DNA of 64,000 nucleotides from NCBI GenBank assembly GCA_028869255.1, contig CP110972.1, positions 6,486,001 through 6,550,000 of the forward strand, written 5' to 3'. The translations under genes were made by a program, and so were the position numbers. How positions within the stretch are numbered: position 1 is the stretch's first letter; every line of letters starts with the position of its first letter. This document shows positions 49,750 to 57,731 of this stretch, one piece after another. The notes under the pieces were generated by a model. The model did no database searches. It saw only the letters and a list, made by a program, of their open reading frames with translations, and had not been told where the DNA came from. Source of the DNA: Pseudomonas poae. Its GTDB lineage: Bacteria > Pseudomonadota > Gammaproteobacteria > Pseudomonadales > Pseudomonadaceae.

Positions 49750-49915
49750 AAACCTTATATGCGACCAGGCGGGCCAAGTTGCAAGCCCGCACTTTATAAG
49801 TGACGGTTGCGCTACAAACCCGCAAAATGCAACGATTCTGGCAACAACCTACGGCAAGGCTCACACGCCTGCCGATCATTACCAACGTTCCAAACAGACC
49901 GGGCCTGCTCAATCT

Positions 49916-50800
49916 ATGCGAATGCGCCTTATGTTACTGGGCGGCGGGAATGCCCTCGGGCAGGCGCTGATTCGCCTTGGTGCAGAGGAAGACATTGGTT
50001 TCCTCGCACCCAAACCGCCCCAAGACGGCTGGGATGCCGCGAGCCTCACCCAATTGCTCGACGACACCCGTCCCGATGCGTTGATCAACCTCGCCTACTA
50101 TTTCGACTGGTTCCAGGCCGAAGCAGTCAGCGAAACACGGCTGGCCGCCCAGGAGTTCGCCATCGAACGCCTGGCCGAATTGTGTCAGCACCACAACATT
50201 ACCTTGCTGCAACCGTCCAGCTACCGCGTGTTCGATGGCTCCCGCGCCACCGCCTACAGCGAAAAGGACGAGCCGGTGCCCCTGGGCCTGCGTGGCCAGG
50301 CGTTGTGGCGCATCGAACAGAGTGTGCGCGCCACCTGCCCGCAACACGTGCTGCTGCGCTTTGGCTGGCTGCTGGATGACAGTGTCGACGGCACCCTCGG
50401 GCGCTTCCTGTCGCGGGCCGAGAAACCGGATGAATTGCTGATGGCCGATGACCGGCGCGGCAACCCGACACCGGTGGACGACGCGGCGCGGGTGATCATC
50501 TCGGTGCTCAAGCAACTCGATTGCGCGGCGCCGCTGTGGGGCACGTACCACTACGCCGGGCATGAAGCGACCACACCGTTGGCGCTGGGCCAGGCGATTC
50601 TCACCGAAGCGCGCAACTTTCACCCGCTGGCGATCGAATCGCCCACCGCCCAGGCCCACGCGGCCCGGCCGGATGCCGGCGAAGAACCGCAACACGCGGT
50701 GCTCGCCTGCAAGAAAATCCTTCACACCTTCGGCATCAAGCCACGGGCGTGGCGGGCAGGGTTACCGGCGTTGCTGGACCGGTTCTATCGCCATAGCTGA
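49916..50800 (+). CDS. RmlD-like sugar-nucleotide/NAD(P)-binding protein
   Basis: 294 residues from ATG 49916 (MRMRLMLLGGGNALGQAL), chosen for the Rossmann start LLGGGNALGQA. It belongs to the short-chain dehydrogenase/RmlD superfamily: PDALINLAYYFDWF corresponds to the RmlD beta-strand with the substrate loop, and PSSYRVFDG replaces the usual Ser/Tyr-xxx-Lys region (the Tyr-xxx-Lys pair is not evident). It may therefore be a divergent reductase or a non-catalytic binder. No polysaccharide genes adjoin it. Substrate unknown. Confidence 0.78.
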   Translation: MRMRLMLLGGGNALGQALIRLGAEEDIGFLAPKPPQDGWDAASLTQLLDDTRPDALINLAYYFDWFQAEAVSETRLAAQEFAIERLAELCQHHNITLLQPSSYRVFDGSRATAYSEKDEPVPLGLRGQALWRIEQSVRATCPQHVLLRFGWLLDDSVDGTLGRFLSRAEKPDELLMADDRRGNPTPVDDAARVIISVLKQLDCAAPLWGTYHYAGHEATTPLALGQAILTEARNFHPLAIESPTAQAHAARPDAGEEPQHAVLACKKILHTFGIKPRAWRAGLPALLDRFYRHS

Positions 50801-50833
50801 AGCCAACACAAACCCCAATGTGGCAGGGGGGTT

Positions 50834-50881
50834 AAATGTGGGAGGGGCGGTGCGACGATTCGACTTGCCCCTCCCACATTT
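50834..50881. repeat. REP-derived inverted repeat, possible bidirectional terminator
   Basis: AAATGTGGGAGGGGC (50834-50848) is perfectly complementary to 50867-50881 around 18 nt. It lies between two convergent genes (the RmlD-like gene and ompW). The arms match the REP core seen at 41795 but the loop differs, so it may be a degraded REPIN. Confidence 0.7.
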
Positions 50882-50896
50882 GTTATTGCGTGTTGC

Positions 50897-51595
50897 TTAA
50901 AATTTGTAGCCGATCCCCACCATGTAGACCATCGGGTCCACGTCCATATTGACCTTGGCGCGAGTGCCCTGGCCCAACGCGTTGTTGTCCACGGTAGCCT
51001 TGGTGCTGATGTCGATGTAGCGCGCCTGGGCGTTGATCATCCACTTGTCGTTGATCATGTAGTCGGCGCCGATCTGTGCGGCCCAGCCCCAGGAGTTCTC
51101 AGCCTTGAAGTTGCTGAAGCCTGCGCCCTGGGCGCGGCTGCCGACGTGTTCGTCGTAGATCCAGGTGTAGTTGATGCCGGCGCCCACATACGGCTGGAAG
51201 GCCGACTTGTTGTCCAGCGGGTAGTACACGACGCTCAGGGTCGGCGGCAGGTGTTTCAGAGTGCCGAGCTTGCCGTTGGCGGCGCCCAGTGCGGTGCCCT
51301 TGATCTTCACGTCGTGCTCGAACGGCGTGGCGGCCAGCAGTTCGATACCCACGTGGTTGGTCAGCATGTAGGCGAAGTTGAGGCCCAGTTGGGTGTCGCT
51401 GCTCATGGTCGCCTTGCCGCCCAGGTTGGCGCCCGCCAATGGGCCCTGGTCAACCTTCACGTGGCCGCTGTCGGCTTTCGGGTTCACGGTGATTGCACCG
51501 GCGCGAACCAGAATGTCGCCCGCTTCGTGAGCATGGACGGCGGGGGCGGCGAGGGCGAGCGCGAAGAGGGACGCGCCGAGCAGAGACTTGTTCAT
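50897..51595 (-). CDS. ompW: Outer membrane protein OmpW family (OprG-like)
   Basis: Eight-stranded outer-membrane beta-barrel for small hydrophobic molecules. The 232-residue precursor has a signal peptide (MNKSLLGASLFALALAAPAV, cleavage after HA at about residue 22). The mature start HEAGDILVRAGAITVNPK is typical of OmpW, and the C-terminus ends in Phe (VGIGYKF), the BAM signal. ATG follows GGAGCTCCC-type sequence. The upstream FNR/Anr-like box fits the anaerobic induction known for oprG in P. aeruginosa. Confidence 0.93.
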   Translation of the reverse strand: MNKSLLGASLFALALAAPAVHAHEAGDILVRAGAITVNPKADSGHVKVDQGPLAGANLGGKATMSSDTQLGLNFAYMLTNHVGIELLAATPFEHDVKIKGTALGAANGKLGTLKHLPPTLSVVYYPLDNKSAFQPYVGAGINYTWIYDEHVGSRAQGAGFSNFKAENSWGWAAQIGADYMINDKWMINAQARYIDISTKATVDNNALGQGTRAKVNMDVDPMVYMVGIGYKF

Positions 51596-51658
51596 GGGAG
51601 CTCCAAAAGGACGTTAAAAGTTGTACGTCCAATGGTAAAGATCGTTCCGCTCGATCTT

Positions 51659-51672
51659 TTGATTCAGCTCAA
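51659..51672 (-). promoter_or_regulatory. Candidate Anr/FNR box upstream of ompW
   Basis: TTGAT-TCAG-CTCAA on the + strand differs from the palindromic consensus TTGAT-N4-ATCAA at one base. It is 64 nt upstream of the ompW start, compatible with a class II activator site. Next to it AAAGATCG and CGATCTTT (51637-51659) form a second inverted repeat of unknown role. Confidence 0.45.
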
Positions 51673-51698
51673 TGAAAGGGTAAACACGGATCAAAAAC

Positions 51699-51788
51699 TG
51701 TGGGAGCGGGCTTGCTCGCGAATACGGTGGATCAGTCAATTAACCTGCTGACTGACACTACGCGTTCGCGAGCAAGCCCGCTCCCACA
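51699..51788. repeat. REPIN (TGTGGGAGCGGGCTTGCTCG type)
   Basis: TGTGGGAGCGGGCTTGCTCG plus CGAA (51699-51722) is exactly inverted at 51765-51788 around about 42 nt. It is the same arm sequence as the element at 45401, placed between ompW and the DUF3299 gene. Confidence 0.92.
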
Positions 51789-51815
51789 TGGGATCTTCAG
51801 CGTTCTTGAGCAGGG

Positions 51816-52337
51816 CTATTCCGGCAGTTCGTAGATATAAATCTTCTCGGCATCCATCTGGTAACCGGCGTCGGCCAGTTCGCTGCTGGAGGGTTTGACC
51901 TGCATCGCACCCTCGATCCAATACGGCTGATACAGCTCGTCGAGCTTCACCCCGACTTCGCTTTTCACGTGCACGATCTGGTTCGACGGCGGCGGCGGCA
52001 CATGGATGCACGCGCCGAAATACGGCACCAGTAGAAACTCGGTGGTGCGGCCTTCTTCGCTGACTTCCAGCGGCACGATATACCCCGGCAGGCGGATGTG
52101 CTGGCCGTCCAGGCTCTGCACCACCGGCGCGTTGGGCAGGTCCTGTTTGGCCGCAGGCGCGGCCTCGACGGACATGGCACCGGCCATGTTCGACAGGTCG
52201 TGCAGCGGTTTCATATTGGGGATTTCCGGCGGCGCGTCCGGCGGGATCATCTCCTGCCAGGACAAGTCCTTGGGCTGCTCTTCGGCCCAGACAGGCACGG
52301 CCACCAGCAGCAATAACGCAAACAGAGCGCGACGCAT
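51816..52337 (-). CDS. DUF3299 family periplasmic protein
   Basis: 173-residue secreted protein with a signal peptide (MRRALFALLLLVAVPVWA, cleaved before EEQPKD). I choose ATG 52337 because AGGAAGG is 7 nt upstream; ATG 52352 overlaps the permease stop by ATGA but lacks a ribosome-binding site. The DUF3299 core is visible (LPGYIVPLEVSEEGRTTEFL, then FGACIHVPPPPSNQ). Last gene of the minus-strand set DUF2796-ATPase-permease-DUF3299. Function unknown; context suggests a metal-linked periplasmic partner. Confidence 0.85.
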   Translation of the reverse strand: MRRALFALLLLVAVPVWAEEQPKDLSWQEMIPPDAPPEIPNMKPLHDLSNMAGAMSVEAAPAAKQDLPNAPVVQSLDGQHIRLPGYIVPLEVSEEGRTTEFLLVPYFGACIHVPPPPSNQIVHVKSEVGVKLDELYQPYWIEGAMQVKPSSSELADAGYQMDAEKIYIYELPE

Positions 52338-52348
52338 CACAGCCTTCC

Positions 52349-53614
52349 TCATAAACGTATCGACAGGCCATCGGCCAGGGATTGTCGGTAGGCGCGCCAC
52401 GCGGGCACGCTGCCCATCAACAGCGCTGCGGCCAGGATACCGGCGAGCAAGGTCCATTCATATTCGCTGGGCCACGACATCGGCAGGTCCAGGCCGTAAT
52501 TGGCCTGCAGATAACCGCGTGACGCGCCAATGCACACATACAGCAACCCCACGCCTGCGACGACGCCGGACAAGGCCAGGGCGAAGGCTTCGAAGATCAG
52601 CAACGTTGCGATGTGCCACGGCCGTGCGCCCACCGAGCGCAATATGGCCATTTCGCGGCGGCGCTCGTTGAGGCTGGTGAGGATCGCCGTGAGCATGCCG
52701 ATCAGGCCGGTCAGCACCACGAACAGCGAAATCACGAACAGCGCTTTTTCGGCGGTGCCCATCATGCTCCACAGCTCTTGCAGCGCCACGCCGGGCAGGA
52801 TCGCCAGCATCGGCTCACCACGGAATTCATTGATCTCGCGTTGCAGCGCGAAGGTGGAAATCTTGTTGTTCAGGCCAAGCATAAACGCGGTGATGGCCTG
52901 CGGGGTCAGGTCCATATTGCGCGCCTGATCGGCGCTGATACGGCCTTTGCCCTGGGCCGGCACGCCGTTGTGCCAGTCGATATGAATCGCCTCCATACCG
53001 CCGAGGCTGATGTGCAGCGTGCGGTCCACCGGGGTGCCGGTGCGCTTGAGAATGCCGACCACGGTGAACGGTTTGTCATCGTGTTTCACCAGGCTGACCA
53101 CCGCCACGCCGTGGGCCAGCACCAGCTTGTCGCCGAGCTTGTAGTGCAGCGCGTCGGCCACTTCGGCGCCGAGCACCACTTCAAACGGGTCGGTGGCGAA
53201 GGCGCGGCCGCTGGCCAGTTCGAGGTTCTGTTTGCGGCCGTACTGGTAATGCTCGAAGTAGGATTCGTTGGTGCCCATCACGCGGTAGCCGCGGTGGGAG
53301 TCGCCGAGGGAAATCGGAATCGCCCATTTCACCTGCGGGCTGGCGGCAAAGTGCTCGAAGCTGTCCCAGCGGATATTGTTGGTGGCGTTGCCGATGCGAA
53401 ACACCGAGTACAGCAGCAGGTTGACCGAGCCCGAGCGTGCGCCGACGATCAGGTCGGTGCCGCTGATGGTGCTGGCGAAACTGTTGCGCGCCTCAACGCG
53501 CACGCGCTCCACTGCGAGCAACAAGCAGACAGAAAGCGCGATGGCGAAAGCGGTGAGGATCGCGGTAAAGCGGCGGTTAGCCAGGCTGGCCATGGCTAGA
53601 CGAAACAGATACAT
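52349..53614 (-). CDS. ABC transporter permease (MacB/FtsX family)
   Basis: 421-residue inner-membrane protein from ATG 53614 (MYLFRLAMASLANRRFTAIL). Topology is MacB/LolC-like: one N-terminal membrane helix, a large periplasmic domain (about residues 40-280), then three helices containing the FtsX-domain signature SLNERRREMAILRSVGARPW. It pairs with the ATPase encoded immediately upstream (2-nt gap). Such transporters act by mechanotransmission rather than classical import. In the homologous zinc-responsive cluster the cargo is not established. Confidence 0.9.
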   Translation of the reverse strand: MYLFRLAMASLANRRFTAILTAFAIALSVCLLLAVERVRVEARNSFASTISGTDLIVGARSGSVNLLLYSVFRIGNATNNIRWDSFEHFAASPQVKWAIPISLGDSHRGYRVMGTNESYFEHYQYGRKQNLELASGRAFATDPFEVVLGAEVADALHYKLGDKLVLAHGVAVVSLVKHDDKPFTVVGILKRTGTPVDRTLHISLGGMEAIHIDWHNGVPAQGKGRISADQARNMDLTPQAITAFMLGLNNKISTFALQREINEFRGEPMLAILPGVALQELWSMMGTAEKALFVISLFVVLTGLIGMLTAILTSLNERRREMAILRSVGARPWHIATLLIFEAFALALSGVVAGVGLLYVCIGASRGYLQANYGLDLPMSWPSEYEWTLLAGILAAALLMGSVPAWRAYRQSLADGLSIRL

Positions 53615-53615
53615 C

Positions 53616-54325
53616 TCAAACCTCTGCGGGCGTGGCGGCGCGATTGAGTTCGGCCAGCGACAGGTTGCGGTCGAACAGCGAAGCCAGGCTCTGGTCGTGG
53701 CTGACAAACAACAGGCTGGCGCCAGCGTCGCGGCATTCGGCGAACAGCAGTTGAATGAAGGCCTCGCGGGCGTCGTAGTCCAGGGCCGAGGTGGGTTCGT
53801 CGGCGATCACCAGTTCCGGCTGGCCGATCAGCGCACGGGCGGCGGCCACCCGTTGCTGTTGGCCGATGGACAGCGAGTCGGCGCGGCGCTCCAGCAGGTC
53901 TTTATCCTTCAAACCCAAATGCGCGAGCAAGGTCGCGGCAGCCTGATCGACACTCCCATGGCGCTGGACGGCCCGCTGCGCACGCAGCTTGGAAAAGTGG
54001 CAGGGCAACTCGACGTTCTCGCGCACCGACAGGAACGGCAGCAGGTTGAACTGCTGGAAAATATAGCCGGTGTGGTCGACGCGAAAGCGATCGCGGGCGC
54101 CGGCCGAGAGGTCGGTCAGCTCCTGGCCGAGCAGGCGGATGCTGCCTCGACTGGGCTTCTGCACGCCGCCCAGCAGGCCGAGCAACGTGGTTTTGCCACT
54201 GCCGCTCGGGCCTTTGAGAAACAGGGTTTCCCCGCTTCCAGGCGAAACGCGGGGATGTCCAGCAACTGGGGGTGCCCGGGCCAGTTGAAGCCCAGGTCAG
54301 ACAGTTCGATTAACGCTTGGGTCAT
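53616..54325 (-). CDS. ABC transporter ATP-binding protein (frameshifted)
   Basis: MacB/LolD-type ATPase partner of the adjacent permease. It starts at ATG 54325 (MTQALIELSDLGFNWPGHPQ). The reading frame breaks near 54230-54240, where one base is missing: minus-strand CGCCTGGAAGCGGGGAAACC. In the shifted frame the Walker A GPSGSGKTTLL, Q-loop (FQQFNLLPF), signature LSIGQQQRVAAARAL and Walker B LVIADEP continue to the stop at 53616. With one base restored it has about 236 residues. As written the protein would lose every catalytic motif. Probably a sequence error, otherwise a recent pseudogene. Confidence 0.88.
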
Positions 54326-54359
54326 TGGAAATCACAGGTCTCAAAAATGGCGCAAAACC

Positions 54360-54448
54360 CTGTGGGAGCAGGCTTGCCTGCGATGGCAGCGCCGCAGTGT
54401 GCCCGATATACCGCAGCGCCTGGATCGCAGGCAAGCCAGCTCCCACAG
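54360..54448. repeat. REPIN (TGTGGGAGCAGGCTTGCCTG type)
   Basis: CTGTGGGAGCAGGCTTGCCT (from 54360) is inverted at 54423-54448 (GATCGCAGGCAAGCCAGCTC then CCACAG), with a small change in the right arm. It sits inside the DUF2796-ATPase operon gap of 138 nt, where it may trim or stabilise the transcript. Confidence 0.9.
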
Positions 54449-54463
54449 TGATTGGGTTTCAAA

Positions 54464-55066
54464 TCAGAATTTCAGGGTGGCTGCTGTGGCCGTTGCTTCA
54501 ACACCTTGCTGGCCGCTCGGGCCGATCAGTTGTACCTGAATTTTCTGGGTGGCGGGGAAGGTCTTGAACACCTGGGTCAGGTCCAGGTTGCTCAGGGCCG
54601 TCGGCGTGGCGCACGTGAATTGGTAGTGGGCGTGGATTTCGCTGTGGTCGTGATGATGTTCGTGGGCTGCGCCTTTGGCGTCTTCATCGTGATCATCATC
54701 GTCGTGATCAGCTTCTGGCTTGTCACCGAACAGCGGACTGTTGAGTTCCTGGGTGCTGATCACGCAACCGGCGGCCTTGGGCAGGTTGAACAGGGCCAGC
54801 GGGTTTTCCAGCTGCTTGCGTGCGGCGGCGACCTTGGCTTTGTCGGCAGCAGTGGTGGCCAGGTGTTCGAAGCCCACCGGGTTCATCGCCGGGCTGTCCA
54901 GCTCAAGCTCCAGGGCCGGGCCGTCGAGCACCGCGTTAAGGCGGCCGACGCCGTGCTCGTGGGCGCCGAGGCTGCCGTGTTCATGTTCATGATCGTGTTC
55001 ATCCGCCGCATGGGCGATGGCCAGTGGCAACAGGGCAAACGGCAAAGCGAGCAGCAGACGGCGCAT
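54464..55066 (-). CDS. DUF2796 / ZrgA-family periplasmic metal-binding protein
   Basis: 200-residue precursor from ATG 55066 (GGAG at 7 nt) with a signal peptide (MRRLLLALPFALLPLAIAHA). The mature protein opens with a His/Asp-rich run (DEHDHEHEHGSLGAHEHG). A second one lies near residues 120-147 (DHDDDDHDEDAKGAAHEHHH...), clear zinc-binding low complexity. The family is called ZrgA for a zinc-regulated gene in Vibrio. First gene of a cluster with a MacB-like ABC pair and a DUF3299 protein, similar to the zinc-starvation-induced PA4063-PA4066 region of P. aeruginosa as I recall it. Confidence 0.9.
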   Translation of the reverse strand: MRRLLLALPFALLPLAIAHAADEHDHEHEHGSLGAHEHGVGRLNAVLDGPALELELDSPAMNPVGFEHLATTAADKAKVAAARKQLENPLALFNLPKAAGCVISTQELNSPLFGDKPEADHDDDDHDEDAKGAAHEHHHDHSEIHAHYQFTCATPTALSNLDLTQVFKTFPATQKIQVQLIGPSGQQGVEATATAATLKF

Positions 55067-55088
55067 GAGAAGGCTCCAGAACATGAAA

Positions 55089-55112
55089 GTTATGTTATGT
55101 GATCTTATAACA
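55089..55112 (-). promoter_or_regulatory. Possible Zur-like palindrome upstream of the ZrgA-family gene
   Basis: TGTTAT (55093-55098) and ATAACA (55107-55112) form a palindrome, with a further GTTAT directly before it (55089-55093). It lies 23 nt upstream of the ZrgA-family start. Half-site sequences recall Zur boxes, but the 8-nt spacing is wider than the usual motif, so the assignment is tentative. Confidence 0.3.
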
Positions 55113-55196
55113 ATATTGTCAGAGTTTGACCGCCCGCTTGGCGTTGCGCAAGCCGCATGGGAGCATGCCTGTCAGAAAAGTGCAGGAGTAAGGACG

Positions 55197-55544
55197 ATGT
55201 TGCGAATTCGTGGAACCGTCGGCGACCTGCCGGTGGACTTGACCCTGGAGCTGGACGACGGCGATTGGGCCCGGCTCGGCGCGCAATTGCAGGCGGCCCC
55301 GGTGGCCAGTGCGGCCGCCGCGCCAGTGGCGCCGGTCAAGCACAATGATGACCTGTGGCAGAACGCCCAGGACCTGTTGCGCAACGCGGGCCAACTCAAC
55401 GGCCTGGAATTGCTCGACCAACTGGAAGGCTTGGCCGGCGATGCCTCGGCGGGCAAGCGCCTGCTGGTGCGCCTGCGCCATAGCGCCAAGGTCAAGGTGA
55501 GCAGCGGCGGGGATACGCCGCTGTACAGCTGGGTCGGCGATTAG
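55197..55544 (+). CDS. Small conserved hypothetical protein
   Basis: 115 residues from ATG 55197 (MLRIRGTVGDLPVDLTLELD) after GGAGTAAGGACG; the open frame extends upstream without similarity or a ribosome-binding site. Cytoplasmic, acidic in the first third, with an Ala/Pro-rich linker (about residues 33-48). A Leu-rich amphipathic part follows (LRNAGQLNGLELLDQLEGLA). I do not recognise a domain. Its stop overlaps the convergent cnoX stop by 4 nt. Divergent from the ZrgA-family gene. Confidence 0.7.
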   Translation: MLRIRGTVGDLPVDLTLELDDGDWARLGAQLQAAPVASAAAAPVAPVKHNDDLWQNAQDLLRNAGQLNGLELLDQLEGLAGDASAGKRLLVRLRHSAKVKVSSGGDTPLYSWVGD

Positions 55545-56413
55545 TACAACGCGGCGAACAACTTGCGGCGGTACACGGTCACCAGCGGGTGATCATTGCC
55601 CAGCAGTTCGAACACCTGCAGCAAGGTCTTGTGCGGCAAACCCTCGTCGTAGCTGCGGTTGCGGATAAACAGCTTGAGCAAGCCTTCCAGCGCCGCGTCG
55701 TATTGCTGGCGCGCCAGTTGCTGGATGGCCAGTTGATAGGCTGCTTCGTCGTCCTGGGGGTTTTGCGCCAGGCGGCTTTTCAAGTCGGCGGCGTCCGGCA
55801 GGTCGGCTGCCTGGCGCAGGAAGGTGATCTGCGCCTTGGCCCCGGCCAGTGCGGCCTTGTGATCGTCACTCTTCACGGCGTCCAGTACGGCCTGGGCTTC
55901 ACCCAGCTCACCGCGTTCGGCCAGGCAGCGCGCATACAGAATCAGCGCGGCGGCGTTGGTGTTGTCTTCGCCCAGCAGCGCGACCAGCACCGCTTCGGCG
56001 TCGCTGATGCGGCCGTCGGCAAACAGTGCCTGGGCCTGTTCCAGCGGGTCAGCCGCGGCCGGTGGCGGCATCTGCACATGCGGCTCAAGCATCGCCCGCA
56101 CTGCCGATTCCGGCTGTGCCCCGGCAAACCCGTCCACCGGTTGGCCATCCTTGAACAACACCACCGTCGGCAGGCTGCGAATGCCGAAGCGCGCAACGAT
56201 ATCCTGCTCAGCCTCGCAATCGACCTTGGCCAGCAGCAGTTCGCCCTGATAACTCTCGGCAATCTGCGCCAACAGCGGCATCAACGCCTTGCACGGCGCA
56301 CACCACTCGGCCCAGAAATCCACAAGCACGGGTTTTTCGAAGGAGTTCTGGATCACCGCCTGGTCAAAGTTGGCGGTGGTGACATCGAAGATGTACGGCG
56401 TGGGCTCACTCAT
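55541..56413 (-). CDS. cnoX: Thioredoxin-TPR co-chaperone CnoX (YbbN)
   Basis: 290 residues from ATG 56413. The N-terminal thioredoxin fold holds WCAPC (Cys38, Cys41) and cis-Pro in RSLPTVVLF. From about residue 125 the C-terminal half is made of TPR-like helices (EQAQALFADGRISDAEAVLV and following). CnoX protects substrates under bleach stress and hands them to GroEL or DnaK. E. coli CnoX has SxxC, while this one keeps a full CxxC and may be redox-active. Confidence 0.9.
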   Translation of the reverse strand: MSEPTPYIFDVTTANFDQAVIQNSFEKPVLVDFWAEWCAPCKALMPLLAQIAESYQGELLLAKVDCEAEQDIVARFGIRSLPTVVLFKDGQPVDGFAGAQPESAVRAMLEPHVQMPPPAAADPLEQAQALFADGRISDAEAVLVALLGEDNTNAAALILYARCLAERGELGEAQAVLDAVKSDDHKAALAGAKAQITFLRQAADLPDAADLKSRLAQNPQDDEAAYQLAIQQLARQQYDAALEGLLKLFIRNRSYDEGLPHKTLLQVFELLGNDHPLVTVYRRKLFAALY

Positions 56414-56511
56414 GGGGCGTCTCGAATAAAGCGGGAATGGGGCAACTATAAGGGCTGGCGAGGTTGGCTGAAAGCTTGGTTGATGAGCTCCCACAGAGGA
56501 ATGCGGCCAAG

Positions 56512-56538
56512 TGTGGCAGTGGGCTTGCCCACGATGGC
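56512..56538. repeat. Solitary REP element
   Basis: TGTGGCAGTGGGCTTGCCCA and CGATGGC form one REP palindrome. A CTCCCACA remnant of the opposite arm lies at 56488-56495, so this looks like a degraded REPIN. It sits between cnoX and the methyltransferase gene. Confidence 0.7.
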
Positions 56539-56539
56539 C

Positions 56540-57196
56540 TCAAGAGCGCCGCGAATGGTACAGACTCACCTTGCGAAATTCCCAAGGCTCGGCCAAATCC
56601 GGCAGCGTCAGGGCATCAAGGATTTCCAGCCGCTGATACGCCGGGTGCTGGAAATCGCGCACCCGCGAATCCGCCACCAGCGCGTCGCGGCCTCGGGTCA
56701 GGAACTGGTCCAGCAGCGGCAGGTTCGCCCGGTCGTAGAGCACGTCGGCGACCAGGATCAGGTCGAAGCGGTCTGCTTCGGCAAAGAAGTCCGCTGAATA
56801 ACCCAATTCAACACCATTCAGCTCGGCGTTCGCCCGGCAGGAAGCCAACGCCAGCGGGTCCAGGTCGCAGGCCACCACTTCGAGGGCCCCGGCCTTGGCG
56901 GCGGCAATCCCGGCCACGCCGGAGCCTGCGCCGAAATCCAGCACGCGTTTGCCCGCGACCCACTCCGGGTTCGCCGCCAGGTAGCGCGCCAGCGCCAGGC
57001 CGCTGGCCCAGCAAAAACTCCAGTAGGGCGGCTCATGCAGGATGCGCCGGGTTTCCTCGGGGCTGAAGGCGCGGTCCATGTTGTCCGCATCCAGCAGCCA
57101 CAACGACAGCGCGGTGCCCGGCAGCGGGCAGGGCACCAGTTGCGCGTCGCCGATCAGTTCGCTCAGCTCCGCTTGCAGGCCCAGCGGTGGGGTCAT
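56540..57196 (-). CDS. Class I SAM-dependent methyltransferase (PrmA/COG3897-like)
   Basis: 218 residues. SAM motif I is VLDFGAGSGVAGIAA (about residues 86-100), followed by the acidic ACDLDPLAL and a post-II segment FDLILVADVLYD. It resembles the nicotinamide N-methylase-like/PrmA group that includes protein-lysine methyltransferases. The N-terminal TALSLWLLDADNMDRAF is conserved in Pseudomonas. The substrate is unassigned. Start ATG 57196 overlaps the upstream lipoprotein stop by 4 nt. Confidence 0.85.
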   Translation of the reverse strand: MTPPLGLQAELSELIGDAQLVPCPLPGTALSLWLLDADNMDRAFSPEETRRILHEPPYWSFCWASGLALARYLAANPEWVAGKRVLDFGAGSGVAGIAAAKAGALEVVACDLDPLALASCRANAELNGVELGYSADFFAEADRFDLILVADVLYDRANLPLLDQFLTRGRDALVADSRVRDFQHPAYQRLEILDALTLPDLAEPWEFRKVSLYHSRRS

Positions 57197-57648
57197 GGTG
57201 CCTTGACGAGTTGCAGGGGGCCGGTGGTCTGGGTGATCGGCTGGGTGATGCGCACCGCAGGCAGGTGCAGGATCAACTGGCCGGACTGGCTGGCGCGACC
57301 GCGCAATTCAACCCGCGCACCGGCCGGAAACGCCTCGGGGTTGTAGCGCAGGCGGAAGGCCAGGGGCTGGCCATTGCCGGTCAGTACGCTGCTGGCCAGC
57401 AATTGTTGCGGGCGCGAGCGGTCATCGATCACCAGCAGTGCCATTTCGACTTCGGCACCGGCCGGGACGTTGGTCAGGCTGCCGCTGATTTCCCGCTGAA
57501 AGGCGGGCAGGGGGCCCATGTCTTCAATGCCGGGGACTTTTTTCTCTTGGGTTGGCGTTGGCTGAGGGGCGGCAGGCTTAGGGGCTTCGCTGCTGCAGGC
57601 GACCAGAACACTGAACAGGGTGAGTAAAACAAGTGGTCGTAACTGCAT
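57193..57648 (-). CDS. YbaY-family lipoprotein
   Basis: 151-residue precursor with a lipobox (SVLVAC, Cys18) after [13 protein letters not shown] Pro-rich spacer ([15 protein letters not shown]) is followed by a beta-sandwich of the YbaY/YscW type ([20 protein letters not shown]). The residues after Cys18 are SSE, not Asp, so it is predicted to go to the outer membrane. Function in the family is unknown. Coupled by a 4-nt overlap to the methyltransferase and divergent from nrdR. Confidence 0.85.
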   Translation of the reverse strand: MQLRPLVLLTLFSVLVACSSEAPKPAAPQPTPTQEKKVPGIEDMGPLPAFQREISGSLTNVPAGAEVEMALLVIDDRSRPQQLLASSVLTGNGQPLAFRLRYNPEAFPAGARVELRGRASQSGQLILHLPAVRITQPITQTTGPLQLVKAP

Positions 57649-57731
57649 GTACGGCTCCAGAAAAGGACAAAATCCGTGGCTTAAAAAATATGAAACATAA
57701 TAGTCAGCCTATATACCGTAAAGGCTATGGC

